From Pollenia angustigena (taxonomy: Eukaryota > Arthropoda > Insecta > Diptera > Polleniidae): DNA of 64,000 nucleotides. The position numbers were made by a program, and so were the translations under genes. Shown here piece after piece: positions 1 to 11,101 of this stretch (position 1 is the stretch's first letter; each line of letters begins with the position of its first letter). Where the stretch lies: positions 200,340,208 through 200,404,207 of the forward strand of contig OV884058.1 in assembly GCA_930367215.1 (NCBI GenBank), written 5' to 3'. The notes beneath the pieces are model-generated. The model was not told the DNA's origin. It searched no databases and saw only the letters and a list, made by a program, of their open reading frames with translations.

Positions 1-120
1 AAGGTTAATATATTCTAAGCTCAGAAGTACATTAAGTATATGTATATTTTTTGACTTAAACCAAATGCTTTTTCAAAAAATTCAAAAACTTTAGAGGCCG
101 ATATTTCGGGAACACGAGCT
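1..120. repeat. Fragment of the 2.2-3.4 kb foldback arm
   Basis: This stretch matches the right arm of the foldback at about 3183-3355 in the same orientation, including the block around GGCCGATATTTCGGGAAC. It lacks the part between TATTCTAAG and CTCAGAAGTA, so it is an internally deleted copy. The left part may lie outside the window. Confidence 0.7.
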
Positions 121-321
121 ATTTTTTCATTTATTCATTTCAATTTACCAAAATGACCATTGACGATTTTTAATGAAGAGTCACTTAGGTTTTGACGATT
201 AAATCCCGTCAATAAATTTATTTTAAACTTTAATCTGGCATCAATTTTATAACACTTCAATCTGGCAAGTAAAGTTTTTTCTTAGTTTGTATATGTGTGT
301 AGAGGCGAATATATATTTATA

Positions 322-1345
322 CTAGCTGGCCCGACGAACTTCGCCTCGTCCCAATTTTAAGCCTTCAGACAAACTTTAGAGTAATAATACAACACAAATA
401 TTTAAATTTTCAATGTGATTTGTTTGAATGGAATCAGTAGAGAGCGATTTGATGAACAGTGTTTTTCGATTTGTTTTCCGGTGCAAAAACAAATAACGAA
501 GACGGTTTCCCAACACGCGAACATGCAACGTACAGCAGACCGTGCGAAAAACAGGGAAAGTCTAGATTAATCCCGCAGACTTCTAGTGATTGGCTTTGCG
601 ATTTATTGATTGTCATTGCAAATGCCAATCGAACGGGGAACTGAATCCGCTTGAATTGGAATGGAAGGTCAGTTGGAATAATGGGAATTCGTGGGATAAA
701 GACTTCCTATCCTAGGAATTTGCCCTTGATGATTGTCGCCTGAATCACATTGCTCATTAGCTTTTTGACGGACAACCGCGTACCGTTGCACATTTTTGGA
801 GGATTGAGATTCCGCAAGATGATTATGATCGATACCACCTTCAGCTGTAAATTATGCGGCGGAGTTCCTGGTACATTCGTCGGTCACGCAGTCAACAGAT
901 TTGTACGTATGCAGTTATCCTGCGATTTGACTTTGAATAATTAAGTTCAAACTATCGACGTCCTTATTCTTCGCTGCTATTGCCCGTTCACGAATCCACT
1001 GGAGATTTTTGTAATTTTTTGCAATGCCAGGGAACACTTTGCTGATGAGTTCCTCCTTGGACAATGTGAATTCACAAACATTTTCAAGTACGATATCAAT
1101 CCAATCGAAACATCAACAGGAATTTGGCCGTTGCCAAGCTCCAGCAGTTATCCCGAGAATTTAGCAGCCGATGGGTCGTTCTGCAACACGACTCTCATGT
1201 TTGTGGTCAATTGCAACTTCTGGACATGCCTCCACAAAGACGATGATTACAGGTACGCGTTAAGTTCATCCGCAGCAGAAGATTTGGGGATGACAGGAAA
1301 TGTTTGACGAAAATCTCCGGAGAGCAATATCAAAGCCTCACTAAA
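322..1345 (-). mobile_element. Decayed Helitron, 3' part
   Basis: Read on the minus strand, the element ends in CTAG followed by T (325 down to 321). About 11 nt before that is a short hairpin (GACGA/TCGTC) inside a GC-rich tail. This is the terminal design of Helitrons: 3' CTRR, a subterminal hairpin, and insertion between A and T. The body upstream is a Pif1-type helicase relic. The 5' end was not found; beyond about 1345 the sequence turns to AT-rich DNA with no similarity I can see. Confidence 0.8.
434..1345 (-). pseudogene. Helitron Rep/helicase, C-terminal Pif1-like helicase relic
   Basis: Conceptual minus-strand translation in shifting frames gives recognisable Helitron helicase blocks: a LLSGDFRQTFPVIPKSS-like segment near 1340-1280, a TTNMRV-like segment near 1210, a NPPKMCNGTRL-like segment near 800, and the final block AFAMTINKSQSQSLEVCGI..YVACSRVGKPSSLFVFAP at 628-434. 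The last block is the motif V/VI region that closes these helicases (TINKSQ, ACSRV). Several stops and frameshifts break it, so it cannot encode an active protein. The family match comes from recognised motifs; a protein search would settle it. Confidence 0.85.
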
Positions 1346-2163
1346 TCGTTTTAAATATTAAAAATTCTATCTTTTTTGGTTTTGTTTAATTTTATACTTA
1401 ATTATTTTTTTATGTTTTAATAGAGTAATTAATCCGTGTTGATAAAAAAAAAGATTTTTTTCAGAACTAATGACGATTATTACGATTTTTTTTTTCAAAT
1501 TTTGACGATAATTCGAACATCTACATCACTGTTGAAAATAGTAGCGACCGGTATTAAGGGTTGTTTTCGTCTACACAAATACTAAAAAAAATACTGTCTG
1601 TTTGAGCCGAACGCTAAATAATGTTCTGTTTATTTTCGAAAACTGGGATAAGCCCTTTTTTAAATATTGCTCTTATTTTCACGTGAACGAAGTCATGGGT
1701 ACTTTTTATAAATTCAACAAATTAAATATAATTGAACAATTAACACTTAAGCATGATTTTTTCCGATTTTTAGTGTAAAAAAAAATTTTTCAAAGTTTAA
1801 TTTCTATAATAAAGTGATTTGGGCTTCTTCAGTCAATTTGGCCCGGTTTCGTTACAATTTTGGCGCAAAATTTAAATTTTTCAAGTCCCATCACTGTTCT
1901 ACACGTGTCAAGAGAATCAATTGAATATTTAACAATTTTTAATGGTTTTCTTGCGGCAATTAATAAGCCATATTAATATTAATATTAAGCAGAAAACAAT
2001 AAAAAAAATTATTATTTTATTCATCTATTTTATATGTCGATTTTGATTTGCTTATTAATTATGGAAAACTTTGGCTTTAAAGTAGCAACGTGAGCTCTTT
2101 ATTACTTTTATGTTATTTGCCTTTTTTTGTCTTTTTAAAGAATTAAAAAAAAAACTTTGTTAA
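1346..2163. other. AT-rich spacer, nothing recognised
   Basis: Very AT-rich DNA with homopolymer runs and no open frame of note. No repeat shared with the rest of the window was seen. Confidence 0.6.
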
Positions 2164-3441
2164 CACAGTGCAACAAAATTCGGGTCATCGCCGCCCACTT
2201 CAATACTTGCAACGCGAAATTAAACAGGACTATTGGTAGAGCAAATCTCCCAAAGGGGTTTGAAAAGTTAGCTCGGGTTCCCGAAATATCGGCCTCTAAA
2301 GTTTTTGAATTTTTTGAAAAGGCGTTTGGTATAAGTCAAAAAAAATATACTAAATGTACTTCTGAGCTAAAGTACTATTTCAGATTTCTTCAGTAGAGAT
2401 GTATGGCGATTCGTTTCTTAGAATATATTAACCTTCTAACACTCATTTTAAGGGATAATTTTTGTCCTTTTTTTTAAATTCCCCACAAAAGTATACACTT
2501 ATAAAATTATTACAGTAACTGATTGTGGGTTAAAAAATTCGTTTTCCGTACAGTTAAAATTTAATAAAAATATAGTTATTTTACAAATAATTTATTTTTT
2601 AACATTTATGTTTGTTATTCAAAAAACAAACTACCAAAAAATAATGCTTTTTCGTTTTTATTTTTTTATGTAGTTTGATTTTTGTCGGTTAAAATATATT
2701 TTTTAAAAGTAAAAAAAACTATTTAATTTTAAGGAATATGCATGCTGTTTAATAAATAAAAAATTTAAAAATGAATGTAAAAATCATTTGTTTTAAATGA
2801 AATGTACATGATCCGTTTTTTAAATGAATTTTAATTTGTTTAAAATGAATTTTCGTTTGAATTTAACTACATAATATTTTGAGTGTACTAAAACGGCACT
2901 TAAGGTTACACGAATATTTTCTGCATTAATTTTTACTAGCGGTCTTCTCAGACCAAAAACTCGTGCAATGCATGTAAACGCAATTTCGAAATTCCGGGCA
3001 TTGAAATTTTTGAATTTTGCGAAAAGCGTTTTACATACATACATTGCACGAGTTTTTGGTCTTAGAAGACCCTAGTAAAAATTAATGCAGAACATTTTAA
3101 CCCCCTTAAGTGCCGTTTTAGTATGCTTTAGTGGGGAATTTAAAAAAAGGACAAACATGATCCCTTAAAATGAGTGTTAGAAGGTTAATATATTCTAAGA
3201 AACGAATCGCCATACCATTCTACTGAAGACATCTGAAATAGTATTTTAGCTCAGAAGTAAATTTAGCATATTTTTTTTTTGATTATACCAAACGCCTTTT
3301 CAAAAAATTTAAAAACTTTAGGGGCCGATATTTCGGGAACCCGAGCTAACTTTTCAAAACACTTTGGCAAATTAGCTCTAAAAAAAGATTAGTTTCATTT
3401 CGCGTTGCAAGTATTGAGGCTGGTTTTTTTGTTGCACAGTG
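2164..3441. mobile_element. Long nested foldback element
   Basis: The segment 2164-2500 is repeated inverted at 3118-3441, with ends CACAGTGCAAC on the left and CACTGTGCAAC (read inward) on the right. A second inverted pair lies inside: 2882-2985 against 3040-3130, sharing the block around CAAAAACTCGTGCAATG. The left arm carries about 375 bp (2505-2881) that the right arm lacks. There is no transposase. The open frames at 2157-2396 and 2820-3044 are by-products of the repeats. The superfamily is unclear: the terminal CACAGTG recalls Transib, but no 5-bp duplication is visible. Confidence 0.8.
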
Positions 3442-3542
3442 TAATTTATGGTGTAAGGTTTATCTACCGACTACGTTTAATATTGTAAGAGAAATTTAGG
3501 GTTATCGAGAAATGTTCAAGTTCAAATCTAGTCCATCAATAC

Positions 3543-3950
3543 AATTCCATGAGAATGTTTACTCTATCGAAAGCAAGACGCGCATTTGTCAGATGTGCAT
3601 GGAGAACTTCTCAGATCATACGGAAAACCAAAGTAAAATCAAACTTGCTATGTGGCAGCGAAACATGGCTGTTTAAAAATGTGATTCAACGTATACAGGT
3701 GTTCATAAATCAATGCCTCCGTAATATTTGCGGTATATTTTACTTAAGTGACATCAGCAACGACGAGCTGCGGCAAATTGCAATTGAAGAGCTAGTGAGA
3801 AAAAAACAATAGAATTTTTTAAATCATACTTTCAGAAAGTCTTTCGACTCTATTAATAGGAAAGCTTTAGACTGGAATCCCTAAGAAAGAAAACAGCAAG
3901 GTTGCCCTAAGATGACGTTAAGAAAAATACTTAATAGAGACTAAAATGTG
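3543..3950 (+). pseudogene. RTE-type non-LTR retrotransposon, C-terminal fragment
   Basis: Residues such as LLCGSETW, VFINQCLRNI and LRKSFDS..RKALDWNP match the segment downstream of the reverse transcriptase in RTE-clade elements. They are directly comparable to the better preserved copy at 50657-51076 (YGCTTWKV, TFLNRCLRRILRI). The frame is broken after about 3810. Only the 3' part is present, as expected for a 5'-truncated insertion. Confidence 0.75.
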
Positions 3951-4148
3951 ATAGATAAAATGTAGAGTACGATTCAAATGTATTGTTGATGCCCTGTATT
4001 CCCAGGGGGAATAAATTAACAAAAATAAAATTATGTGAACATGAAAGAATATGTGAAAAAGTTATATAGAAAATTGAAGGTTATTTTATTTTTATGACAA
4101 AAAAGCAGGGAACGTAACAATTATTCCTTTTTTCATAAAAGTCAGTTG

Positions 4149-4540
4149 AAAACAGTTATTTATTGATTTTTATTTTTTCGATCAAAAATAAAAGATATTC
4201 TCTTATGAAATTACGTGTTTTAATAATTTAGTTGACTTTTTTGGCCTGTTCGTCGATAACGAATGAAGACTTCGTTCGCATAGTTTACATGCAAAACAAA
4301 AACAATATTTTATAATTTGTTTTTGTTTGAAATGTAATTTAAGCGAACGAAGTCTTCATTCGTTATCGACGAACAGGCCCTTTATAATTATTTTAATGCA
4401 TAAGAAATTCCAATGATAATTACACATTAAAATAAAAATTTAAAGTCAACTAAATTATTAAATCAGGTACATTTCTTTAGAGAATAACTTTTATTTTTGC
4501 TCGAAAAAATAAAAATCAAAAAATAACTGTTATTTTTGCT
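4149..4540. repeat. Large inverted repeat enclosing a MITE
   Basis: The left arm (about 4149-4240) reappears inverted at 4442-4540. Both contain GTTGACTTT/AAAGTCAAC next to the loop and an AT-rich block with TTTTTTCGATCAAAAATAAAA-type sequence outside. A smaller palindromic MITE (4243-4379) sits in the loop, so this is a foldback within a foldback. The right arm continues into a 39-bp tandem array. Confidence 0.8.
4243..4379. mobile_element. Palindromic MITE, GGCCTGTTC family, copy 1
   Basis: Inverted arms of about 45 bp start GGCCTGTTCGTCGATAACGA and include CGAACGAAGTCTTC. They flank a short AT-rich centre rich in CAAAAACAA. A second copy with the same ends lies at 17850-17985. Non-coding. 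No clean target duplication is visible at this copy. Confidence 0.85.
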
Positions 4541-4690
4541 CGAAAAAATAAAAATCAAAAATTAACTGTTATTTTTGATCGAAAAAATAAAAATCAAAAA
4601 ATAACAGTTATCTTTGTTCAAAAAAATAAAAATCAAAAAATAACTGTTAAGTTTGATCGAATATATAAAAATCAAAATTTTAAAAATCAA
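4501..4690. repeat. 39-bp tandem repeat, about 4.5 units
   Basis: Units start at 4501, 4540, 4579, 4618 and 4657, an exact 39-bp period. Each has the core TCGAAAAAATAAAAATCAAA followed by AATAACTGTTA. The last unit is degenerate. The array extends the right arm of the inverted repeat, as in foldback elements whose termini are internally repetitive. Confidence 0.9.
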
Positions 4691-4984
4691 TACATTTTAT
4701 CATTGACAACAGCATAAGGAACAATATGGTATACTTGAATCAGTTTTTTGACATTAAATTCTATATGCTTTTTTTTGGATATAGAATTCCAATAAAACTG
4801 TTATTTTCGGTCCCTGCAAAAAAGATATTTAAAAAAACTGAAAAAACTAAATTTTTTCATAAATTGGTAGAAAATAATATAACTAATAATAATTTTTTTT
4901 AAGAAATTTTCTATCATCAATAAATTTAAAAAAAAAAAATTAGATGTTATCGATACATTTTTTTAAAAAAAATTAAATTTTCGG

Positions 4985-5440
4985 TAGGATATTTTTGTAA
5001 TCGTTTGGGAAAATCTATCTATATATCTAGAAAAAATTAATATTATTGATAAATTTTCGGTAGAACTTAATCGATAAACATTTTATCGAAAATTAATTAT
5101 GTTATCAATAAATTCTTTAGATAATAATAATGTTATCGGTTGATTGTATAATAACAATAGTATCGATATTATTTTCATAGAAAATGAATGTAATAAATTC
5201 ATTAAATAAAAAACATTAATGTTATCGATCAAGTTTCAATAGAAAATTAAAGTTATTGATTAATGTTACCGATCAAGTTTCAATAGAAAATTAAAGTTAT
5301 TGATTAATTCTCGATATAAAATTTTTATTGTCGTTAAATTTTCAAAAGAAAATGCATTTGTATATCAATAATATTTCTACAAAAAATAAGTATTATCTAT
5401 AAAATTTTTGGGAGATATTAAATATATCGAGCCCTATTTG
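4985..5440. repeat. Degenerate ~40-bp AT-rich satellite-like repeats
   Basis: A loose motif (TTATCGAT, AAGTTTTC, AATAGAAAATTAA) recurs many times. Two adjacent units at 5221 and 5264 are nearly identical with a 43-bp period. A second patch lies at 6575-6880, and stray units occur near 7525 and 10260. No coding potential. Confidence 0.6.
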
Positions 5441-6027
5441 CGACTATATCGTTAGCGACAAAAGGCATATTTTAAGGGAGAATTTTTTAAACCATTTTTT
5501 TTTATCTTAAACAATACATTTTGTAATATGGATTTAGATGGGCTTTTTTCCGCAACGGTACAAATGCAAAGTCTTTAAATTTTTTCAAAAAAAAAACAAA
5601 ATTTCGATAAATTTTCGATTGCAATATAAACGAAAATAGGGCTCGATATTCAATAAAGTTTTTGGAAAAAAAAAATGTAATCATTGAATTTTCTAAAGCC
5701 CTTATGACACAAAATTTTTTCGTCATTGAATTGATATAAATTTGATAGAAAGTCTGTGTTCATATGGCTCTTGTCTTATTGACATGATTGCTACTTTATA
5801 GGCGAGAGGGACGAGGGGAAAAGAAACGAGTACATAGATGCATGTACTGTCTTTACGTTTTGCTTTTTCATTCGTTGTTTAATTTTGTTATTGTTTTCAA
5901 TATGAAAAAAGCACATGTCCTCAACATGACATGAATCATTTGAACGCCAATTCACGTTCAAAGAAGAAAAAGGAAGAATCTTGTCAATAAGACATGAACC
6001 GTATGAACTCAGACAAAGAAACAGTAA
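5441..6027. other. AT-rich spacer, nothing recognised
   Basis: No feature beyond low-complexity DNA and degenerate repeat remnants. Apparent frames on either strand have no recognisable content. Confidence 0.5.
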
Positions 6028-6169
6028 GTGCCGGATCACACACGTCAAGTTTGACTCTTCAAGTCTTGAGCTTTTAGGAGAGAAGGGTAAAGAGAATGCC
6101 ATTTCTTTTACCCTCTCTCCTAAAAACTCTTTACTTGACGAGTCAAACTTGACGTGTGTGAACCGGCAC
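6028..6169. mobile_element. Palindromic MITE, GTGCCGG family, copy 1
   Basis: Near-perfect inverted arms of about 65 bp carry TCAAGTTTGACTC at both sides and end in GTGCCGG and CCGGCAC. A GGAGAGAAGG/CCTCTCTCC block lies toward the middle. Other copies are at 11102-11245 and, truncated, at 40529-40625. TA at the flanks suggests a Tc1/mariner-type insertion. The mirrored open frames here arise from the palindrome. Confidence 0.85.
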
Positions 6170-6574
6170 AAAATGTTGAAAAGAGCACACTATAAAAAAT
6201 GTAAACAAATTTTTTTTTTCAGTTTTTCTTTTGTTTTGATTTTGTATGTTTTGTAAAATGTTGTCAACTTTTGTTTAATGGGAAACATAAAAACAAAACA
6301 AACAAAAATCGTTAAAGTGCTGAATTTGCGACTAAGCCGCTGGTTCAGCAGCACTTAACATTTCAAGCTTGAAATGTCAATTTTAAGTTAAACAATTTTA
6401 CATAGTTTTTGAAATAACTTATTTTTTTCGATAACGTGCTTAAAATGTTTAACAGTTTGCTATTTATCTTAATACAGCTGAACTCTTTGCACTTAGTAAA
6501 GTTTTCTATTACATTATATTTGTACTGTTCACAAAAACTTGAACAATGCATTAAAAATAGAGCCTTAAAGAAAA

Positions 6575-6880
6575 ATCGATATATATTTCAGTGAAAAGTA
6601 GCTGTGTTACTAATTCACTAAAGAAAAAATTGCTATCGATTAATTTTATAACAAAAATTTATATTATCGATAAGTTTTCCCAAGAAAGTTATGGTTATCG
6701 ATAAGTTTTCGATAGCAAAATATATATTGATGATAAATTTTCAAGAAAAATTCAAAATTTTCAATAGCAAATTTTTGTTGTTGATAAGTTTTCAATAGCA
6801 TATTTATGATAACGAAAAATATTTTGTAGAAAATTGTCGCTATCTTTTCAATACTCAGAGTAAAATTTATATCGATTTTA
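6575..6880. repeat. Degenerate ATCGATAAG-type repeats, second patch
   Basis: At least six variants of TTATCGATAAGTTTTC followed by ATAGCAAA occur within 300 bp. They match the patch at 4985-5440 in style, which suggests an old tandem array broken by point changes. Confidence 0.55.
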
Positions 6881-7724
6881 AGTGTTAAATATAAAACTGG
6901 TTTAACGAAATAGAATGAAATTACCATTTCCAATAAATTAGATTAGAAAGTACAATTATAATTGTCATACATTTTTTTTAATTGTATCATTTATTTCCTC
7001 AGTAGGGAATTAATTTATTTACATATCCATTAAATAAAAAATTATATAATTTATTTATTAATATAATTGGTTAGTGCTTTAAATACATAAAAAATTTTAA
7101 GCATTTAGTTTAAAACAAGTTTTGAACTTGTTTAAAAAAATAATAACATTTTGTCTAAATGCTAACTAAGTTTGATGATTACTAATTCGTCCAACAACTT
7201 TCGAATTCTATTCTATTCTATTTATTTAATTTATTTTTTTATATTTTAAAATAAAGTTATTTAAATAATTATGTAAATAAATATATTTAAGAACTTTTAA
7301 ACTAGAATAAAACAATAATTTAATTTACAAATAAGTTTATTTTTAACTTCCTTGACAAATATTATTTATGCTTAAAATGTTTTTTATTGTAGAATTTTTT
7401 CAAAGAACAAACACCGACTTTGAATTGTAAAAATTTGTGCTAAATAAATGGGGAATTATGTTAACGATACATGTGCTATAAAAAAATAATAACTAGTTGC
7501 TGAATTTGGTATCACTAAATTATGGATAAGTTTTACTTACAAGTTTTCTATAGAAAACTTATGGTTCCGGTAGGTTTTTTTTATATAAAACAATATGGTT
7601 TATATTTTTTAGCACGTCATACAAAAATCTTAATGACAAATTTTGTATTCCCGAAAATAACTTTGATAACTTTGCTTTACAAATTTTTAATTTGGAAATG
7701 TACCAAGCACGCAACATGCTTAGA
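6881..7724. other. AT-rich spacer with a family C flank fragment
   Basis: Mostly featureless AT-rich DNA. The segment 7605-7670 (TAGCACGTCATAC...TTTTGTATTCCCGAAAATA) matches the right flank of the family C repeat at 10155-10200, so a piece of that repeat is scattered here. Confidence 0.6.
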
Positions 7725-8139
7725 TAAGTTAATTGGGACCTCCTGAAAACAAAAAACGCTGTAATTTTTTTTCCTAAGTACCGTTTTTTAGATAACGGTA
7801 CTTTTGTGTTTTTCGGTGTATGGTCCCACTCAAACCCTTGTGGAGCCCAACCTGAAAATTTCTATCTGATAAGAAATAGCTGAGCTACGGCACCTCAAAA
7901 TTTGCCAATTTTTTACGTTTTTTTTTCAACATTTTTCACTTTTATTTAATTTTTTTACTACATTATATTAAATATCTGGAATGCTTTATATTTTAACCAA
8001 ATAGTATATTTAATTACCAATTTAATTTAAAAATGGGATGAAAAATAAAGTTTTTATTAAGGATTTTGTCGAACGACAATATTTTTCATCTCATATAAAA
8101 TTCCGTTTTTTTAAATCCATCAGTTTTAACGTATTTAAA

Positions 8140-9590
8140 AACAAGTTAGAGGGCTATATTCGGCTGTGCCGAATCTTTGATACCCTCCACCGACAGTTCG
8201 AATGTTTAAGGAGTAATATCTGTATGATGTTATTATTCACCCCTATCGTGAATAATTTTTCCCTCGTAATTTTTCCCCTTTTCACATATTTGCGATCATG
8301 AACAACTCCCATGAAAAATTGTAATTCAAAGAAGAATAATAACGTGAAAAATTGTTCACGGGAAAAAATTCCCCTTATCGTGAAAAATTTTTTCCCTCGT
8401 AATTTGTTCACATTTCCCTTAGATTTTCTCACTTTATTTTTGCTAGGGAACAGAACATGTATGTAAGTAGCTCCTCCTAAAAATCGAATATTAAGGGGTA
8501 ATAAGTTAATTAGACATAAACCGATATATTGCTCAACAAAATGCAAAACAACAGGTCGATTGCCTGCGGATTTGTGAAGCTTTCAATTGACTTGGTGGCA
8601 GAATTTTGGAAAATATTTTACTACATTAAATTTAAAAAGTGCAAAAAACTAACATTGTAATCAAACTATCCCTCCAATACTAAATATTTTGCTTTATTAT
8701 TTTAACTTTTCTTTAAAATATATACTTGTATATTTTTGAACAAAAATTTCATGGATTTTTAATATTTTTTAATCTTTCTTCTTTTTTTACATTCACTGGA
8801 ACTGATAGCGTGAACAATTTTTCACACGAGATTCACGATTGCTTTTTTCCCTTCGAGGGGAATGAAAATTTCATGGGAACAAAAATTCCACTTGTTATTC
8901 ACGATAGGGGTGATTATCTTAAACTGTGACGATTTGTTATTAATTATGGTTTTAGGCGACTAATCTGTTTTCCGGGAGTAGGGTTTCTATGAGGCCTAGG
9001 GTAAATTATGTACCGATCTTCACGAAATTTCACAGTATCATTTATAGTCCTATAATACTGTTATGATTGCATTATTTTTTACGGTTTTAGGCGTACTAAA
9101 CTGTTTTCCGTGAGTATTGTTTATATGGGGCTTAGGGTAAATTATGGACGGATCTTCACGAAATTTAACGGCGTAATTTCCAGTCAAATAAAACAATTTT
9201 TTTCAATATCTTATTTCATTCCGTGCCTTGTTCCAGCATTTATGTTATTTTTTGTAACAAAATTATCAATTTTTTTAGATGGTGGTTCCACATTTTGATT
9301 CATAGCTCTGGTCCTACTGAACCGATTTTGCTGGATTTCTATCCCAAACTGCTTAGCATAACTACAAGCAATTTGCCACCAAGTTTGTTCATTGCTTTTG
9401 AGTTGTTCGAAAGTGAGCGTGTTTTCAACAGACGGACAGACAGACGGACATGGCTAAATCGACTTAGAATTACTCAAGGACCCAGAATATATATACTTTA
9501 TAGGGTCTGAGATGAATAATAAAAAAGTTTCACACGGAATGACAAACTTTATATACAATCTTCACAACTAATTGTGGTGGAGAGTATAAA
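8140..9590 (+). mobile_element. Family A (DINE-TR1/Helentron-like) copy A1
   Basis: Non-coding dispersed repeat. It opens with the hairpin ATTCGGCTGTGCCGAAT. The block ATACCCTCCACC follows, and its inverse closes the element (GTGGTGGAGAGTAT). Inside are two units of about 153 bp (near 8975 and 9125), a GACGGACAGACGGACATGG tract and a TATATATACTTTATAGGGTC block. Known dipteran DINE-1/mini-me and DINE-TR1 elements (non-autonomous Helentrons) share subterminal inverted repeats, central tandem repeats of about 150 bp and a GTCY microsatellite; assignment to them is inference. A 675-bp insertion interrupts it. Confidence 0.7.
8238..8912. mobile_element. 675-bp TIR element with 3-bp target duplication
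   Basis: Terminal inverted repeats begin CACCCCTATCGTGAATAA at both ends. ATT occurs just outside each end (8235-8237, 8913-8915). Empty copies of the same host site exist in this window: family A copies near 25490 and 26215 read GATGTTATTATTATCTT across the site on their own strand. They show exactly three extra bases here. Subterminal repeats of TATCGTGAAAAATTTTTTCC occur inside. There is no transposase. A 3-bp duplication fits CACTA or PIF/Harbinger types. Open frames over it are shadows. Confidence 0.85.
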
Positions 9591-9924
9591 AACGGAATTT
9601 AATATGAGATGAAAAAGGGGTTTGAGTGGGATCATACACCGAAAACCACAAAAGTACCGTTATCTTAGGAAAAAAAATTACAGCGTTTTTCGTGTTCAGG
9701 AGGTCCCAATTAACATATCTAGTCATGTGGCGTTCTTGGTATTTTTTACCTGTAAACCAGTGTAATAGACTTGCATGTGCCCGTGCAGAAAACTGAATTG
9801 GCAAACTTGGTTTTTTTGTTGTTTTCTTACGAACACAATAGAATGAAACAATTTGTTTTTTAATTTTGTTTTTTCTTTTTACCCACTTACAAATACAATT
9901 CGAGTCGGAAAAAATTCTACCAAT

Positions 9925-10200
9925 TGTAGGGGGATGTAAGAAGAGATAAACTCAAGTAAAACTGTTGCTTACAATTCTTATTCGCTTAACAATTTTATTT
10001 GTATAATATATTTAGCTTTTCTAAAATCTTTGGAAAAGGTTTCCTGATGATCTGGCCTAAGCAACCGGTGAAATGCGCATAGAAGCTAGCTTTCCCTCAA
10101 CAATAAATTTCAGTGTCTTTATCAAATATGAAAAAATTGCGAATTTAGCACGTCATAAAAAAATCTTAATAACAAATTTTGTATTCCCGAAAATACCTTA
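9925..10200 (+). mobile_element. Family C repeat, copy 1 (hammerhead-like)
   Basis: Non-coding repeat shared with 39340-40393 and 57778-58070. Common blocks are CAATTGTAG, AAGATAAACTCA, CCTGATGATCTGGCCTAAG, TAGCTTTCCCTCAACAATAA and the right flank TAGCACGTCAT. It carries a hammerhead-like motif at 10032-10095. No coding potential. Confidence 0.8.
10032..10095 (+). ncRNA. Hammerhead-ribozyme-like motif, family C
   Basis: In order: outer stem I GGAAA (10032-10036), internal loop, inner stem I TTTC (10040-10043), core CTGATGA (10044-10050), stem II CTGG/CCGG with a U-U mismatch at the core side, GAA (10070-10072), palindromic stem III ATGCGCAT, residue A at position 17, inner stem I GAAG, loop, outer stem I TTTCC (10091-10095). 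Invariant core bases are present. The weak stem II base and the U-U pair argue that it may be inactive. Confidence 0.5.
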
Positions 10201-11101
10201 GACATTATTCATAGTTTTTCTATATATTTTCTATTCCTATAGGAAACCATTATTTCGGAAATCTTTTTTATAGAAAATTAATTTTATCGATAAGTTCTTT
10301 ATAGAGTACCTGCAAGAAACGAATTTATTTAAGCACAGTTTCAAATTTGAGCCATTGAAAAGAAAAATAATCTTTGTTCATGATGTTGATGAAATTGAGT
10401 TAGTTTTTCGTCTTTGTACTGAATATTGTCTTAAGCGATTTTTTATAGATGCATTTCTCGACATGCAAGAATGTAATGCATGTAAGCGATAAATACTGTA
10501 TTAGAATTTACAGTAACGAAAATGAAATTTGAGCAACATTGTATTTGAATTTAATCCAAAAATATCATAGATCGGGAAAAGTAAGCAGGTGACCTGATGA
10601 TGACCTCAACAATTTTGCTAATAGTCCAATGGCAACATCAAGAATCACAGCATTGGTCAACAATTCATTTTACACCAGCAACAACAATATGTCTGAACAA
10701 AATATGTTTTAGTTTTCATGCGTTAGCCAGCTTGATGTTTTTACCAGTTGCATTCAAATAAAATCTTATTCTGTTGGATATGATAATCTTCATCCGAAAT
10801 TTATTAAAGTCATCTTACCAGTTCTCCTGCCATATATCACAGATTTATTTAACACCTAAATCGCTACAAGTGATTTTCCTGTAAAGTGGAAACATGCAAA
10901 AATAATTCCAATTCCAAAATCGAACACCGAATATCTTCCAATTGCTATTCTTAGCTTTCTGTCACAAGTATTGGAAAAGGTTGTGCACCACCAAATAAGT
11001 TCCTACGTTTATAATAATCATTTACTCTCTAAGTAACTGCGTAACCGCTTTTGTTGAAGTCTCGGAGATTATACGGCGAGACATTAATGATTGTAATATT
11101 A

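Larger units (their letters stand above)
7725..9705. repeat. Inverted repeat arms flanking a DINE-like element
   Basis: The left arm at 7725-8110 contains TAATTGGGACCTCCTG and GGTCCCACTCAAACCC. It is inverted at 9590-9705 (GGGTTTGAGTGGGATC and CAGGAGGTCCCAATTA). The left arm has about 235 bp that the right arm lacks (7845-8080). The family A element at 8140-9590 fills the loop. Confidence 0.8.

Noticed and set aside
3215..3240. CTGAAGACATCTGAAA as a hammerhead
   Set aside because: No pairing between CTGAAGA and GAAA; part of the foldback arm.
5791..6256. Two overlapping open frames of 91-126 codons on opposite strands
   Set aside because: They lie across a palindromic MITE and mirror each other (TCVIRH/TCVNRH); the inverted repeat, not coding, keeps them open.
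8154..8546. 130-codon minus-strand frame
   Set aside because: It covers the start of family A and the 675-bp insertion, both non-coding repeats, and has no recognisable content.
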